A stretch of 64,000 bases of DNA, taken from assembly GCA_029204225.1 (NCBI GenBank), contig CM055109.1, positions 41,460,544 to 41,524,543 of the forward strand. The letters run 5' to 3'. The translations under genes were made by a program, and so were the position numbers. Source of the DNA: Diphasiastrum complanatum. Taxonomy: Eukaryota; Streptophyta; Lycopodiopsida; Lycopodiales; Lycopodiaceae. Below the pieces are notes generated by a model. That model saw nothing but the letters and a program-made list of their open reading frames with translations, was not told where the DNA came from and ran no database searches. Shown one piece after another: positions 11,222-21,057 of the stretch (position 1 is its first letter; each line of letters starts with the position of its first letter).

Positions 11222-14200
11222 CTCCCTCTTCAACTAGTTTTAGCATAGATTTAGAAAGTACACCAAGACTTGTTCTATGCTTGAAAAATAAGTCCTTTCC
11301 CAATGCTTTGGTAAAGATATCAGCCACACATTCCTTTGATGGGACATGTTCAAGCTTGATCTCTTTTGCCAACACTTGTTCTCTCACAAAATGGTAAGCC
11401 ACCTCGATATGTTTGCTCCTTGCATGGAAAACCGGATTGCTTGCTAGACTTTGGGCTGAAAGGTTGTCACAAAAGATGATTGGACTCTCTGAAAAATCCA
11501 GCAAATGAAGCTCCATAATCATCCTCTTGATCCACACCATCTCCTTTGTGCATGATGTCAAAGCTTTGTACTCGGCCTCACTAGAAGAAAGTGATATAGT
11601 TGCTTGTTTCTTCGACATCCATGAGATAGCTCCATCACCTATGAAAATAGCATGTGCATTTATGGATTTTCTATCCATAAGGTCTCCTGCAAAATCTGAA
11701 TCTGAAAAACCAAATAAGTTAGGTGATGAGCCTCTATAAACAATGCCAAAATCTTTTGTTCCCGAGATGTATCTCAAGATCCTCTTTCCTAGTTTCCAAT
11801 GTTCTATGCTAGGATCTTGCATGAATTGGCTTAATCTACCAACACAATAAGATAAATCAGGTCTTGTGATGGTTAGATATATAAGAGAACCTATTAGCTT
11901 CCTATAGAGAGTAATGTCCTCGAAGGATCTTTCATTACCTCTTATAGTTAGCTTTACATGTGATTCCATAGGTGTATCAATAGGATTTGCATCTACCATA
12001 TGAAATCTATTGAGAATAGAAATAGCATACTTCTCTTGTGAAATAAAAGTGATTTGAGAAGTTCTAATTACTTCTATTCCTAAGATATAGCTCAAAAGAC
12101 CAAGATCATGCACTTCAAATTCCTTTTTTAGTGCTTTCTTGATATCTTCTATATCTTCCTTGTTCCCTCCACTTAAAATAATGTCATCCACATAAATTAG
12201 AAGGATTGTAACATCATTAGCACTAATTCTAAAGTAAAGTGAATGATCATACTCACTCATAGTGAAGTTTTGAGAAAGTAGAAAAGAGTTAAGCCTAGCA
12301 TACCAACTCCTTGGTGCTTGCTTAAGACCATACAAACTTTTTTGTAGAAAACACACATGATTAGGCTTGCTATGAGAAACATAGCTCTCGGGTTGCTCCA
12401 TGTAGACTTCCTCTTCAAGATCACCATTCAAGAAAGCATTAGAAATGTCTAATTGCCAAAGATCCCATCCATAAAGAGTTGCAAGGGAAATGATTACTCT
12501 TATGCTCACCATCTTTGCCACGGGTGCAAAGGTTTCCTCATAGTCAATGCCATGCTCTTGAGCATAACCTTTAGCCACCAACCTTGCCTTCAACTTGTTG
12601 ATAGATCCATCTTGATTTGTCTTTACCTTGAAGATCCATTTGCATCCAATTGCACTTTTGCCCTTTGGAAGCTCCACCAATCTCCATGTGTTGTTCTTCA
12701 TAAGTGCTTCAAACTCAAGATCCATTGCTTGGATCCATTCCTCTTTTTGCCTTGCTTCATCTACACATGAAGGTACATCAAAAGAAGTTAGGAAAGCATA
12801 GTTGGATCCATCCACCACTTGCTTACCTTTGCCATCATAAGTGAGCCTTGAGGGTTTCACTTTATGCCTTGGAGTTCTCCTTGGAATTTGACTTGAAGAG
12901 GCTTCTTCAACATCCACATCCAATGTGTCATCAACTCCATTGTCATCAAGCACATTAGTTGCAACAACACCATCATCACTTGAAACAACTTTTGGAATGT
13001 TACTTTCATCAAAAATGACATCCCTACTTGTGAACACTTTCTTGATTGAAGGAACATAAATCCTATATGCTTTGCTTACTTCACTATAACCAACAAAAAT
13101 GCCCTTTCTTGAAGATGGATCCTCCTTAGTTCTATCATCAAGAGTAATGTTGAAGTAGCAAATGCATCCAAAAGTTCTTAGAAACTTGACATTAGGCTTC
13201 ATACCAAACAAAGCTTCAAAAGGGGTTTTTCCTTCCAATACAACACTTGGCCATCTATTGCATAGGAAATTTGCACACAACAAAGCATCACTCCAAAAAG
13301 GTTTAGGAAGATTAGCATTCAATCTCATTGCCTTTGCACTCTCACACAAGGTTCTATTCTTCCTCTCGGCCACTCCATTTTGTTGTGGTGTTCTTGGACA
13401 TGTGTACTCCCTCTTGATCCCATGCTCATCGCAAAAGGCTTTGAATTTGTTAGAAATGTATTCACCACCATTGTCGCTCCTCAAGCATTTGATTTTGGTT
13501 GTAAATTGAGTCTCAATAGCAACTTTGAACTTGACAAACACATCAAACACCTCATCCTTGCTCTTTAGTAGATAAACCCAACAAAATCTACTAAAATCAT
13601 CAATGAAAGTTACATACATCTTAGCACCTCCATTGCTAATTGTAGTAACACCATGAATATCCGAATGCAAGAGAGAAAAAGGCATCTTAGATCTAGATAT
13701 AGATCTAGTATATGGCAATCTATGTGATTTAGACAAAGCACATTCTTCACAAACATGATTCAAGCAAGTAAGAGACTTGGGAAGTCCCCTTACTACCTCC
13801 TTTTTGGCTATTACCTCCAAGGCCTTGTAGTTGAGATGTCCCATCCTTTTATGCCATACCTCTTGAATTGACATTTGTTCATTTGCCATGCATCCAACTT
13901 GGTTAGCAACAACACATGCATCAAGCTTGAACAATTTCCCTTGCCTTTTCCCTTTTGCAATGATACTACACCCCTTTTTGATCAAGCAAGCATCACCATC
14001 AAACTCAACTTTGAATCCTTTGTCAAGCATTTGGCTTACACTAAGTAAGTTCTTGGTAATGGATGGAATGAGCAAAACATCTTTCAATTCTATATTCCTA
14101 TTTGTAGAAAGTGAAATAGGAATTGTGCCAATCCCCTTGATTGCACACTCACCATCATTTGCGGTATAGATTACCTTCCTATCACCATCAAATGCCATTA

Positions 14201-15167
14201 AAGATGAAAAATACTCTTTATGATATGTCATATGAGAAGTGGCTCCACTATCAATCCACCAAGGATCAATGTCTCCATGATTAGCCAACAAGCAAGATGA
14301 CATAACAAAAGCATCATTTGAAAGAAGCTCATCCCCACCCTCATCAATAGTTAGATTGGTTTGCTTTTCCCCTTGATCCCTCTTTTTCTTAAAACAATCA
14401 CTAGCAAAATGCCCTTTGACTCCACAATAGAAACATTTTAGCTTAGATCTATCCTTCTTTTTGCCAAAAGTAGAGTGCTCACCTTGGTCTTGCCCTTTAG
14501 ACCAATTGCTTTTACCTTTGCCCTTGAACTTGCCTTTAGAGAACATTGCCTCCTCTTCTCCTCCTTGAGATGTAGAAGATGCTCCCACTCTTGCTTGCAA
14601 CCTGAATTCTTCAGCCAACAAGACCTCTTGCAAGTCTCCAACACTTGGTAAACATTTTTGGATAGCATAACTTTGAACAAGATTAGCATGATCATCCAAC
14701 AAGCCATTGAGAATCACTTGAACAAGCTCCTCATTATTTATGCCATCATTAATGCATGCTAACTCATCATTCAATGCTTTAACTCTCAAAACAAAAGCAT
14801 GTCCACTCTCACTCTTCTTTTGCATACAAGAAAAGATTTGCCTTCTTAAAGTCAACACTCTAGAAGTAGACTTGGATTCATAAACCTTCTTCAAGGCTTC
14901 CCAAGCTTCACTAGATGATGTGCACTTACCAACCTCTTTGATAAGCTCATTTGTCACATTCATCTTGATCATGTGAAGGGCTTTCTTTGCCCTCTTGTCA
15001 TACCTCAATTGTTCTTGAGGTGCCAAAGGTCTCTCCTCCACACCTACAACAATATCCATCAACTCATTCATCTCAAGCAAAGACTCCATCCTTACTTTCC
15101 AAGTAGAATAGTTGAGGGAGGTAAGCCTATCATTGCTTTCCAACATGTAGCCTCCATTTGTAGCCAT
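11217..15167 (-). CDS. Ty1/copia gag-pol polyprotein, intact
   Basis: Single 1316-residue frame encoding the whole replication machinery. Gag spans about 1-240. A CCHC nucleic-acid knuckle is at 245-258 (CFYCGVKGHFASDC). The aspartic protease has DSGAT at 306-310. The integrase zinc finger uses H439, H444, C473 and C476, and its DDE triad is D503, D565 and E601 (35 residues between the last two, as expected). The RT palm has D907 and YVDD at 992-995. RNase H has acidic residues in SDSDFAGD (about 1155-1162), SSSEAEY (1194-1200) and CDN (1233-1235). Everything is in one frame with no visible stop or frameshift, as in most plant copia elements. The start is the first Met of the frame, 597 bp inside the primer site. 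The stop TGA is formed by the first bases of the 3' LTR. Copia type is certain from the IN-before-RT order; the exact lineage is not assigned. Confidence 0.97.
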   Translation of the reverse strand: MATNGGYMLESNDRLTSLNYSTWKVRMESLLEMNELMDIVVGVEERPLAPQEQLRYDKRAKKALHMIKMNVTNELIKEVGKCTSSSEAWEALKKVYESKSTSRVLTLRRQIFSCMQKKSESGHAFVLRVKALNDELACINDGINNEELVQVILNGLLDDHANLVQSYAIQKCLPSVGDLQEVLLAEEFRLQARVGASSTSQGGEEEAMFSKGKFKGKGKSNWSKGQDQGEHSTFGKKKDRSKLKCFYCGVKGHFASDCFKKKRDQGEKQTNLTIDEGGDELLSNDAFVMSSCLLANHGDIDPWWIDSGATSHMTYHKEYFSSLMAFDGDRKVIYTANDGECAIKGIGTIPISLSTNRNIELKDVLLIPSITKNLLSVSQMLDKGFKVEFDGDACLIKKGCSIIAKGKRQGKLFKLDACVVANQVGCMANEQMSIQEVWHKRMGHLNYKALEVIAKKEVVRGLPKSLTCLNHVCEECALSKSHRLPYTRSISRSKMPFSLLHSDIHGVTTISNGGAKMYVTFIDDFSRFCWVYLLKSKDEVFDVFVKFKVAIETQFTTKIKCLRSDNGGEYISNKFKAFCDEHGIKREYTCPRTPQQNGVAERKNRTLCESAKAMRLNANLPKPFWSDALLCANFLCNRWPSVVLEGKTPFEALFGMKPNVKFLRTFGCICYFNITLDDRTKEDPSSRKGIFVGYSEVSKAYRIYVPSIKKVFTSRDVIFDESNIPKVVSSDDGVVATNVLDDNGVDDTLDVDVEEASSSQIPRRTPRHKVKPSRLTYDGKGKQVVDGSNYAFLTSFDVPSCVDEARQKEEWIQAMDLEFEALMKNNTWRLVELPKGKSAIGCKWIFKVKTNQDGSINKLKARLVAKGYAQEHGIDYEETFAPVAKMVSIRVIISLATLYGWDLWQLDISNAFLNGDLEEEVYMEQPESYVSHSKPNHVCFLQKSLYGLKQAPRSWYARLNSFLLSQNFTMSEYDHSLYFRISANDVTILLIYVDDIILSGGNKEDIEDIKKALKKEFEVHDLGLLSYILGIEVIRTSQITFISQEKYAISILNRFHMVDANPIDTPMESHVKLTIRGNERSFEDITLYRKLIGSLIYLTITRPDLSYCVGRLSQFMQDPSIEHWKLGKRILRYISGTKDFGIVYRGSSPNLFGFSDSDFAGDLMDRKSINAHAIFIGDGAISWMSKKQATISLSSSEAEYKALTSCTKEMVWIKRMIMELHLLDFSESPIIFCDNLSAQSLASNPVFHARSKHIEVAYHFVREQVLAKEIKLEHVPSKECVADIFTKALGKDLFFKHRTSLGVLSKSMLKLVEEGV
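11222..11230 (-). other. Polypurine tract
   Basis: AAGAGGGAG in element sense, directly before the 3' LTR. It primes plus-strand DNA synthesis. It is also protein coding here, specifying the last residues of gag-pol. Confidence 0.9.
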
Positions 15168-15764
15168 GTTGCAATGATTGATCTCTGATCTTTGACCTGT
15201 TCCAATGCACTAAGCACTCTCTTGAATCAACAAATGAAACACAAGAAGAAATCACAAAGATTTGGAACCTAAAACCTTACTTTTTCTCTCTTTTCCTCAC
15301 TTTTTCCTCAATTTTAGCCACTAGTTTTATGATTTCTTGATCAAACCAAGACCAAACCTCAATATACTTGCTTTTCCCTCACTCCTAAGATTGAAATACA
15401 CTCTTGAATCATTCAGCAAACTGAAAATCAGAGGGTTACATCAATTTTGAAGTTTTTGACATGAAGAAGCAAGAAATTGAATCAAAAAACTATATGCTAG
15501 AATGGAAAACTAATAGGATCTTGTTGGATCTTGCATCTCCCTCTTTCCAAAATAAATTTTGTCTCCTTATTCTGATAAGTACAGAGGGAATTCGCCCTAC
15601 TTCAATTGAAATGCATACAAATGATGTTTTGATCACAAAGATCCAATTTCTACACATAAATCAACAAGATTTTTAGCTAGAAACTTGATTGGAATGCTAC
15701 AAAAGCAAACTCGCCCACAAATCTCTTCTAAATCTGGCAAAACCTGCACATTTGGCCGCCTAAT
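15168..15764 (-). other. Untranslated leader of the intact copia element
   Basis: 597 bp between the primer site and the gag-pol start. It is AT-rich with no long frame; RNA packaging signals would be expected here but none can be named from sequence. Confidence 0.7.
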
Positions 15765-15776
15765 GCTCTGATACCA
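15765..15776 (-). other. Primer-binding site of the intact copia element
   Basis: TGGTATCAGAGC in element sense, touching the 5' LTR with no gap. It is identical to the site at 4362-4373 and fits initiator-Met tRNA. Confidence 0.95.
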
Positions 15777-16429
15777 TGTGAAAAACTCAGATCCAAAAGA
15801 TGCTAAAGTTTCATAAAGATCTTGGCCATGGAAGTTATGCACATCTAGATTGAAAAAATGATAGAAATTGTGATGTTAAGCATACTAAACATCAACTAAA
15901 CATCAAGATCTGATCATAAGCTTCCACAAACAGAAACTTGTTGTCCCTGTCCGTACTTCAGAGCCTACAACCTGCATTTCACACGTGTGAAGCCATAGCA
16001 ACAAAGAAATCACAATTCTAGTGGCTAGAATGCAAGATATGAACAAAAAAGTGAGAGAGAAGAAGATGGATCTTCAAAGAGCATAACATTCATTCAATAG
16101 AATGAAAATGAGATGTGTACATACTCGTGGAGATGGCTATTTATAGCAGCCATAGTGCCTCTTGGCCACTTGTCTTATGATAGGCTAAAATTGGGGTCCA
16201 ATAGGATTCACCCATCTACCTAGAAATTTGGTCAAATAGGAATGCACCAAATTATGAGCCAATAGAAGAGCTCCACACTCGACCTCCTCTAATTAATGTG
16301 ACCTCAAAAGTAGTGTACACATACTTTGGGCCTCTACATACATGTATGAACCTATCTCTAACTTTTATTTGGCCATAGGCCTACAAAATCTCAAGTTAGG
16401 AAAATACTACTAGTTGACAATTTTTCACA
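15777..16429 (-). repeat. 5' LTR of the intact copia element
   Basis: 653 bp, one base different from the 3' LTR by eye. It holds the element promoter; the palindrome TTCACACGTGTGAA is at 15978-15991. Confidence 0.97.
16138..16146 (-). promoter_or_regulatory. TATA box of the intact copia element
   Basis: TATAAATAG in element sense within the 5' LTR. Transcription would start about 25-35 nt downstream, near plus-strand 16105-16110, running toward lower coordinates, so the palindrome at 15978-15991 would be transcribed. Confidence 0.75.
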
Positions 16430-16434
16430 CTGTC
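16430..16434. repeat. Target-site duplication, right copy
   Basis: CTGTC, matching 10564-10568. Confidence 0.95.
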
Positions 16435-18075
16435 TACATTCAAGCCAAGCCATTCACAATGAATTTCATTGTTATCAAAGCACTCAGTTTGTCATCCTAT
16501 TTTGTGCTAATTGGATGACCTTGGCTTTATCAATCAAACGCAAGTATACAGTGGAAATCCAGAGAGCTGAGATTTCAGACTGGTGAGACCAATAACCGAG
16601 GTAAGCCAGCAGAACAAATCATAACCTGGAGTCGTGACAAATATGAAGGTGAAACTCCTTTGTTCGACACCAGTTTTACATCAGAAAAATCTTCGTATGC
16701 CTTGAATATTTTTTCCAATGGATCTGATATTGAAGTTTAGTACTTTGAATGTTATGAGAATGCTGATAACGAAGAATTCTTTCATGCCTGCGACGCTGAA
16801 GCGGATGTTTTGTATGAAGAAATTAACGTTGCAGACACGAACTCGAAAGAGTCTAACAATTTGAGTGACGAATCTGAACACAAATTTGGTAACAAGAACC
16901 AGGTTGATGACAAGAAAACATTTGTGGAGTCAACCATGCGTGAAATTCATGGCCATACCAAGGCCAGTATGACAGAAGGTATCATTTTACCAGATTCTAC
17001 TAAATTGATTAAACTTGCTCCTGGCAGATTTGTGCATGTTTTGAAGTCACTTGGAGAATTAGAGTTAGTGGAATTCACTGAACTATTGAAGGAGTATCAA
17101 GATGTTTTTGCCTGGTCGCTCGACGATTTGAAGGGTATACTTGCAGAATTCGGAGAGCACCAAATCGATCCTAAGGAAGATGTTGTACCTATTCGACAGA
17201 GACAGTATTGTCTCAATCCTAAGTACTCTCTCATGGTTAAGGACGAAGTTAACAAGCACCTTAAAACAGGTATAATCTATCTCGTCTTAAGTAGTGAATG
17301 GGTTTCACCCATTGTTGTCGTCCCAAAGAAGAAGACTGGCAAAATACGAATATGCCAGGATTTCCGCAAACTCAATGCTGCCACAAGGAAGGACCATCAT
17401 CCTCTGCCTTTCACTGATTCCATCCTAGATCAGGTTGCTGGTCAAGAGCGTTACAGTTTCTGTGACGGCTTTTTTGGATATAATCAGGTTGGAGTGCGAA
17501 AGGAGGATCGTTCAAAGATCACATTCACTACGGATTGGGGCACTTATGCCTACAACAAAATGCACTTTGGTCTTTGTAACGCTCCAATGACTTTTCAGCG
17601 AATTATGATGTTAATCTTCGCTGCCTTCTTGAGAACTTTTCTCGAAATATTTATTGATGATTTCTGTGTATATAGTGATATAAAGACACACTTGCAGAAG
17701 CTAAAATTAACATTGCAATGGTGTCGAGATACTTGTTTATCTCTTCATCTAGATAAATGTTTTTTTGGTATGAAAGAAGGAATATTGCTCGGACACGGAA
17801 TATCTAACAGAGGAATAGAAGTCGACAAAGATAAAGTCGAGCTTATAAAGAATCTCCAGATACCAACAAATCTACGTGAACTAAGAGCTTTCTTAGGACA
17901 TGTTGGCTATTACAAGAGATTTATTCAAAATCATGCTTCTATTGCTGCCTCTCTTACACATCTACTGAAGAAACAAGTAGAATACTTGTGGACGAATGAA
18001 CAGCACAAAGCATTTGAAGATCTTAAGCAAAGGTTGATTAATGCTCCTATTCTGAGACCACCCAACTGGGCAACA
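16435..18075 (+). pseudogene. Ty3/gypsy reverse transcriptase (second part of the interrupted gypsy element)
   Basis: After a protease-to-RT linker with two or more stops (16435-16809), a clean frame from 16810 encodes a gypsy RT. Motifs in order by residue of that frame: VSPIVVVPKKKTGKIRICQDFRKLN (165-189 region), HHPLPF (196-201), KITFTTDWGTYAY (236-248), FGLCNAPMTFQRIM (253-266), FIDDF at 281-285 with the catalytic Asp pair kept, LGH (327-329), and the thumb/tether LRAFLGHVGYYKRFI (358-372). The segment reaches APILRPPNW at 412-420, where RNase H should begin, then runs in frame into an unrelated ORF. RNase H and integrase are absent, so the element is non-autonomous even apart from its stops. 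A decayed relative lies at 57950-58562. Confidence 0.9.
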
Positions 18076-20748
18076 ATGGCTTCCGGATCAGGTTCGAGCT
18101 CTAATATCATTTGGAAAGCACGCGCAAGAATCTGCTTGGCATCCATCCAGTCCTTTTCAGATCGATGCAGGTTGGGTGATTTGAAAGTGGACCCCTCCAT
18201 CATCCTCTCTGAAGTCAGTACTGAATTCGTGAACTCCATCTATTCAATTTTGGTGGACTTCAAAGTTCACGTCCGAGGCCAATTCTTCACTATTACTGAA
18301 GACCTGTTCTGCATTGCTCTCGGATTACCTCTGGATGGGAAGCTGCTTTTAACTAACAAAGATTCGGTCGATGAAGCTGCCCACTTCTTAAGCAACTGTT
18401 TCGTACCCATGAAGGGGTACAAAATCTCTATGATCCGGGATACAACATTCAAGTTTTTTTGTAAATATGCAAACCAAGCAATCTTTTTGGCGGATGAGGA
18501 TGCCACCATTTCAGTTAAAAATTTTGGGTATATATTAGATGCTCTTGCGGGTAATCCAGTGTGCTTCGGCGTTATCACATACAAAACCTTTTTGCGCTGG
18601 ATTAAGCACCAAAAGTTTTCTAGAGTTGGAGCCCATGTATCTTGACTCTATGCTCATTTTGACATATTGAACGATCAAGAGAAAACCATGCTGACAGGAA
18701 GATTGTTGGTTCCCAAGCAATAGATCTTTCCAGCATCCTTTTTGTATCTATTCCGGTTCCAATTGATGCTGCACCAGCAGTCGAAGTAGCAGCCACCACT
18801 ACTATGGAGAGTGAAGTTGTGGCACTGGAAACCGATGGAGCTGCTGCTGGTGTGGATTCTTCATAGCCAGCATCTGTTTCCACATCTCAGAAGAAGCCGA
18901 GCGCATCCACCTCTGAGGATGACGCAACCCAGTCCGATACATCAGACAAGGGATGCATAGCTGCTGAAGGCGACACTGGGACACCTATGGCAGATGACGA
19001 AGAACCAGACGACCAGCCCCAGTGGTTTCGATCCATGACAGAGAAAGCCAAGAACCTTGTGGCTGAAGTGTATGAGTTCGACAAGTACCACCGTCAACTC
19101 ACAATGCAGCTTATCACCTCAGAAAGGAAATCACTCGACTCCCTGAAGGAGTCCTTCGAGAAGATCGATTCGCTCGAATCAGACAACACGAAGCTGATCG
19201 AACAACATCGTTCTCTCAAAACACAGCTTCAGACTTTGATAAAGGAAGCTGATTCTTTGAAGAAAACCAATAAGGCGATTCAGGCCAAGTTTGACAATTT
19301 TCAGACTCAAAACGATTTTTTGAAGCAGCAACTTTTGGCTGCAAATCAACATAATGTCACGCTCCAGAAACATCTACAAGAGGAGCGAATGACAAGATTA
19401 AAGACAGAAGCTACTTTGTCTCTGAGCACCACTGCAGGGTCAATCACTGTCGATCTCACGAAGCTGAACCAGCTCTAAGGCCAGATGCTCAAAAAATTTC
19501 GAGTCGAGTTCTTACAACCGCTCGAGGATGCCAAGGCTCTTGTCGAGGAAGAGTTGGCGGAGCTGAAAGAGCTCTCCAGTGATGTCACCCCATCTTGCAG
19601 TGGGCCCGATGCACACGATGATTATCTTCAGGCCCTGCTACAAATTGATGAGCTTACACAACAACTCCAAGTTGTGCCTGCCTGCACCAGAGCCTCAGAC
19701 CATCCAAAATTCTTGGAGGCTGTCGCGAAGATTGACTAGCTCGAACAGGAGCTGTCAATCCAAAAGCAACAAATGGAAGATCAGAAGCTGGATGCTGAGC
19801 TGTAAACTCATGATTGGCAATTACATCTACACAGCCAAAGCGAATGCGGCGAAATCAGTCGAAGGTATGTGTTGACAGATTCCGTGCATTTGTTGATCGC
19901 TTCTAGAAATGGTGTCCACATGCTTTTAATATTGAGTTGCAATGGCGTGTGGATTACATGATGCTACCAAGCGCAGTAGGCATCGCCTTCGACGACTGGA
20001 AGCGACCGTGGGAGAAGGACGACTTTCTCTGGTTATGGGCCCAGCTCACTATTGAGCAGAAAGGATGTCTCTGCTAGGGCATAATCCAGGGTAAATTCCA
20101 AGTCGTACCTTTCGGATCGACAGAGTGATACACAGGCTCTTCGACAATGTATGCTCTCGAATATATCTGTATCAAAGAACTTCAATTTTTGCAAAACGAA
20201 GATAATAAGTGACATTTTTGGAAGCAAAAGTCACAGTTTCAGTTGTACAAACCACAAGCTATTGTGGATTTAGGCGCATTCGACGATGCAGGTCTACTGA
20301 TTAATATCAATATGGCTTATCCGGGATTATTCAGTCTATATGTGGATTGGGAGCGAAACCTTGCAGAATATTTTGCGAAGATTCGCCATAATTTGCAAGA
20401 TAGAAGGAAGTCATTTTGTTATAAGCAATTTTGTACATATACATTTTGGCAGTTTGGTACCTTTGTGGCGAAGACATTATTTTTTGTTCAGAACCTTTAT
20501 GTTAAAAGCAATTTTATTAGATTTTCAGCTCGTTACTTTAAAGAAATCACTCTACAAAGTGATTAAGATGAAGATACCAAGTTAACTCAGGAGCTGTTCG
20601 ATGGAACATTATTCTCGGTTAAGTCAGGAGAATTCGGCAACTTACCAGTTGGCCGCTATACCAAATCGAAAGAAGACTTGCCCTTGATCGAAGCTCAACA
20701 GAACTTGGAGCTTGCTCAGAAGTTATATGAAGAGCTGAATCATTCTTG
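18076..20748 (+). pseudogene. Extra ORF of the gypsy element: unknown globular domain, acidic linker, coiled coil
   Basis: Begins with a plausible ATG at 18076 (MASGSGSSSN) that is in frame with the upstream RT. The first ~190 residues form a globular domain with a hydrophobic pattern (EFVNSIYSILVDFKVHVRGQ, LFCIALGLPLDGKLL). It vaguely recalls ORF1-type or plant-mobile-domain-like segments of retroelements, but I do not recognise it firmly. Stops follow at 18643 and 18719. Next come an Ala/Val/Glu-rich linker (18745-18980) with a stop near 18867, then a strong coiled coil at 18987-19739 (heptad-like Leu, Gln, Lys) with a stop near 19476. Further readable pieces are at about 19860-20130, 20243-20566 and 20580-20748. 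It lies between pol and the 3' LTR, where additional ORFs occur in some plant gypsy lineages. Function unknown. Confidence 0.6.
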
Positions 20749-21044
20749 AATATTCATTCGTGTCTTTGTCATGGTGATGTTTCTATGGGATGCTGACTTT
20801 TTAAAGTTTAAAGATGTTTTGAAGTTTGATTCCAGTTTTCATCAGCAATTCAAAGATCAACTCAAAACAACCTATTCAATTAAAAGAAACAGCAAGACAC
20901 ATATTCTCTAAGATGAAGAAATATCTAAAGGACGAAATACACGAAGAAATATCTTTTCGCCTCAACGAAAATTTGACGAACAAGAATGTTTCTTGAATAC
21001 TCCTCAAAATAAAGATGATATGTTCACGAGGATGTTTCGCATTT

Positions 21045-21054
21045 GAGGAAGGGG
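21045..21054 (+). other. Polypurine tract of the interrupted gypsy element
   Basis: GAGGAAGGGG a few bases upstream of TGTGATGCC, the likely LTR start, in the expected plus orientation. Confidence 0.65.
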
Positions 21055-21057
21055 ATA

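Larger units (their letters stand above)
10569..16429 (-). mobile_element. Complete, recently inserted Ty1/copia retrotransposon (5861 bp)
   Basis: It has every expected part on the minus strand: 5' LTR 15777-16429, primer site 15765-15776, leader, one 1316-codon gag-pol frame, polypurine tract 11222-11230, 3' LTR 10569-11221, and CTGTC duplicated on both sides. By eye the two 653-bp LTRs differ at a single base (C in the 3' LTR and T in the 5' LTR, in the stretch ...ACTTGYTGTCC...), which indicates a recent insertion. It sits inside an old gypsy element, whose protease-to-RT reading resumes across the insertion. Removing the element and one target copy restores that reading. All catalytic motifs are present, so it may be autonomous. 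Confidence 0.97.

Noticed and set aside
13162-13568. Plus-strand frames inside the intact copia element
   Set aside because: Shadows of the gag-pol frame on the other strand.
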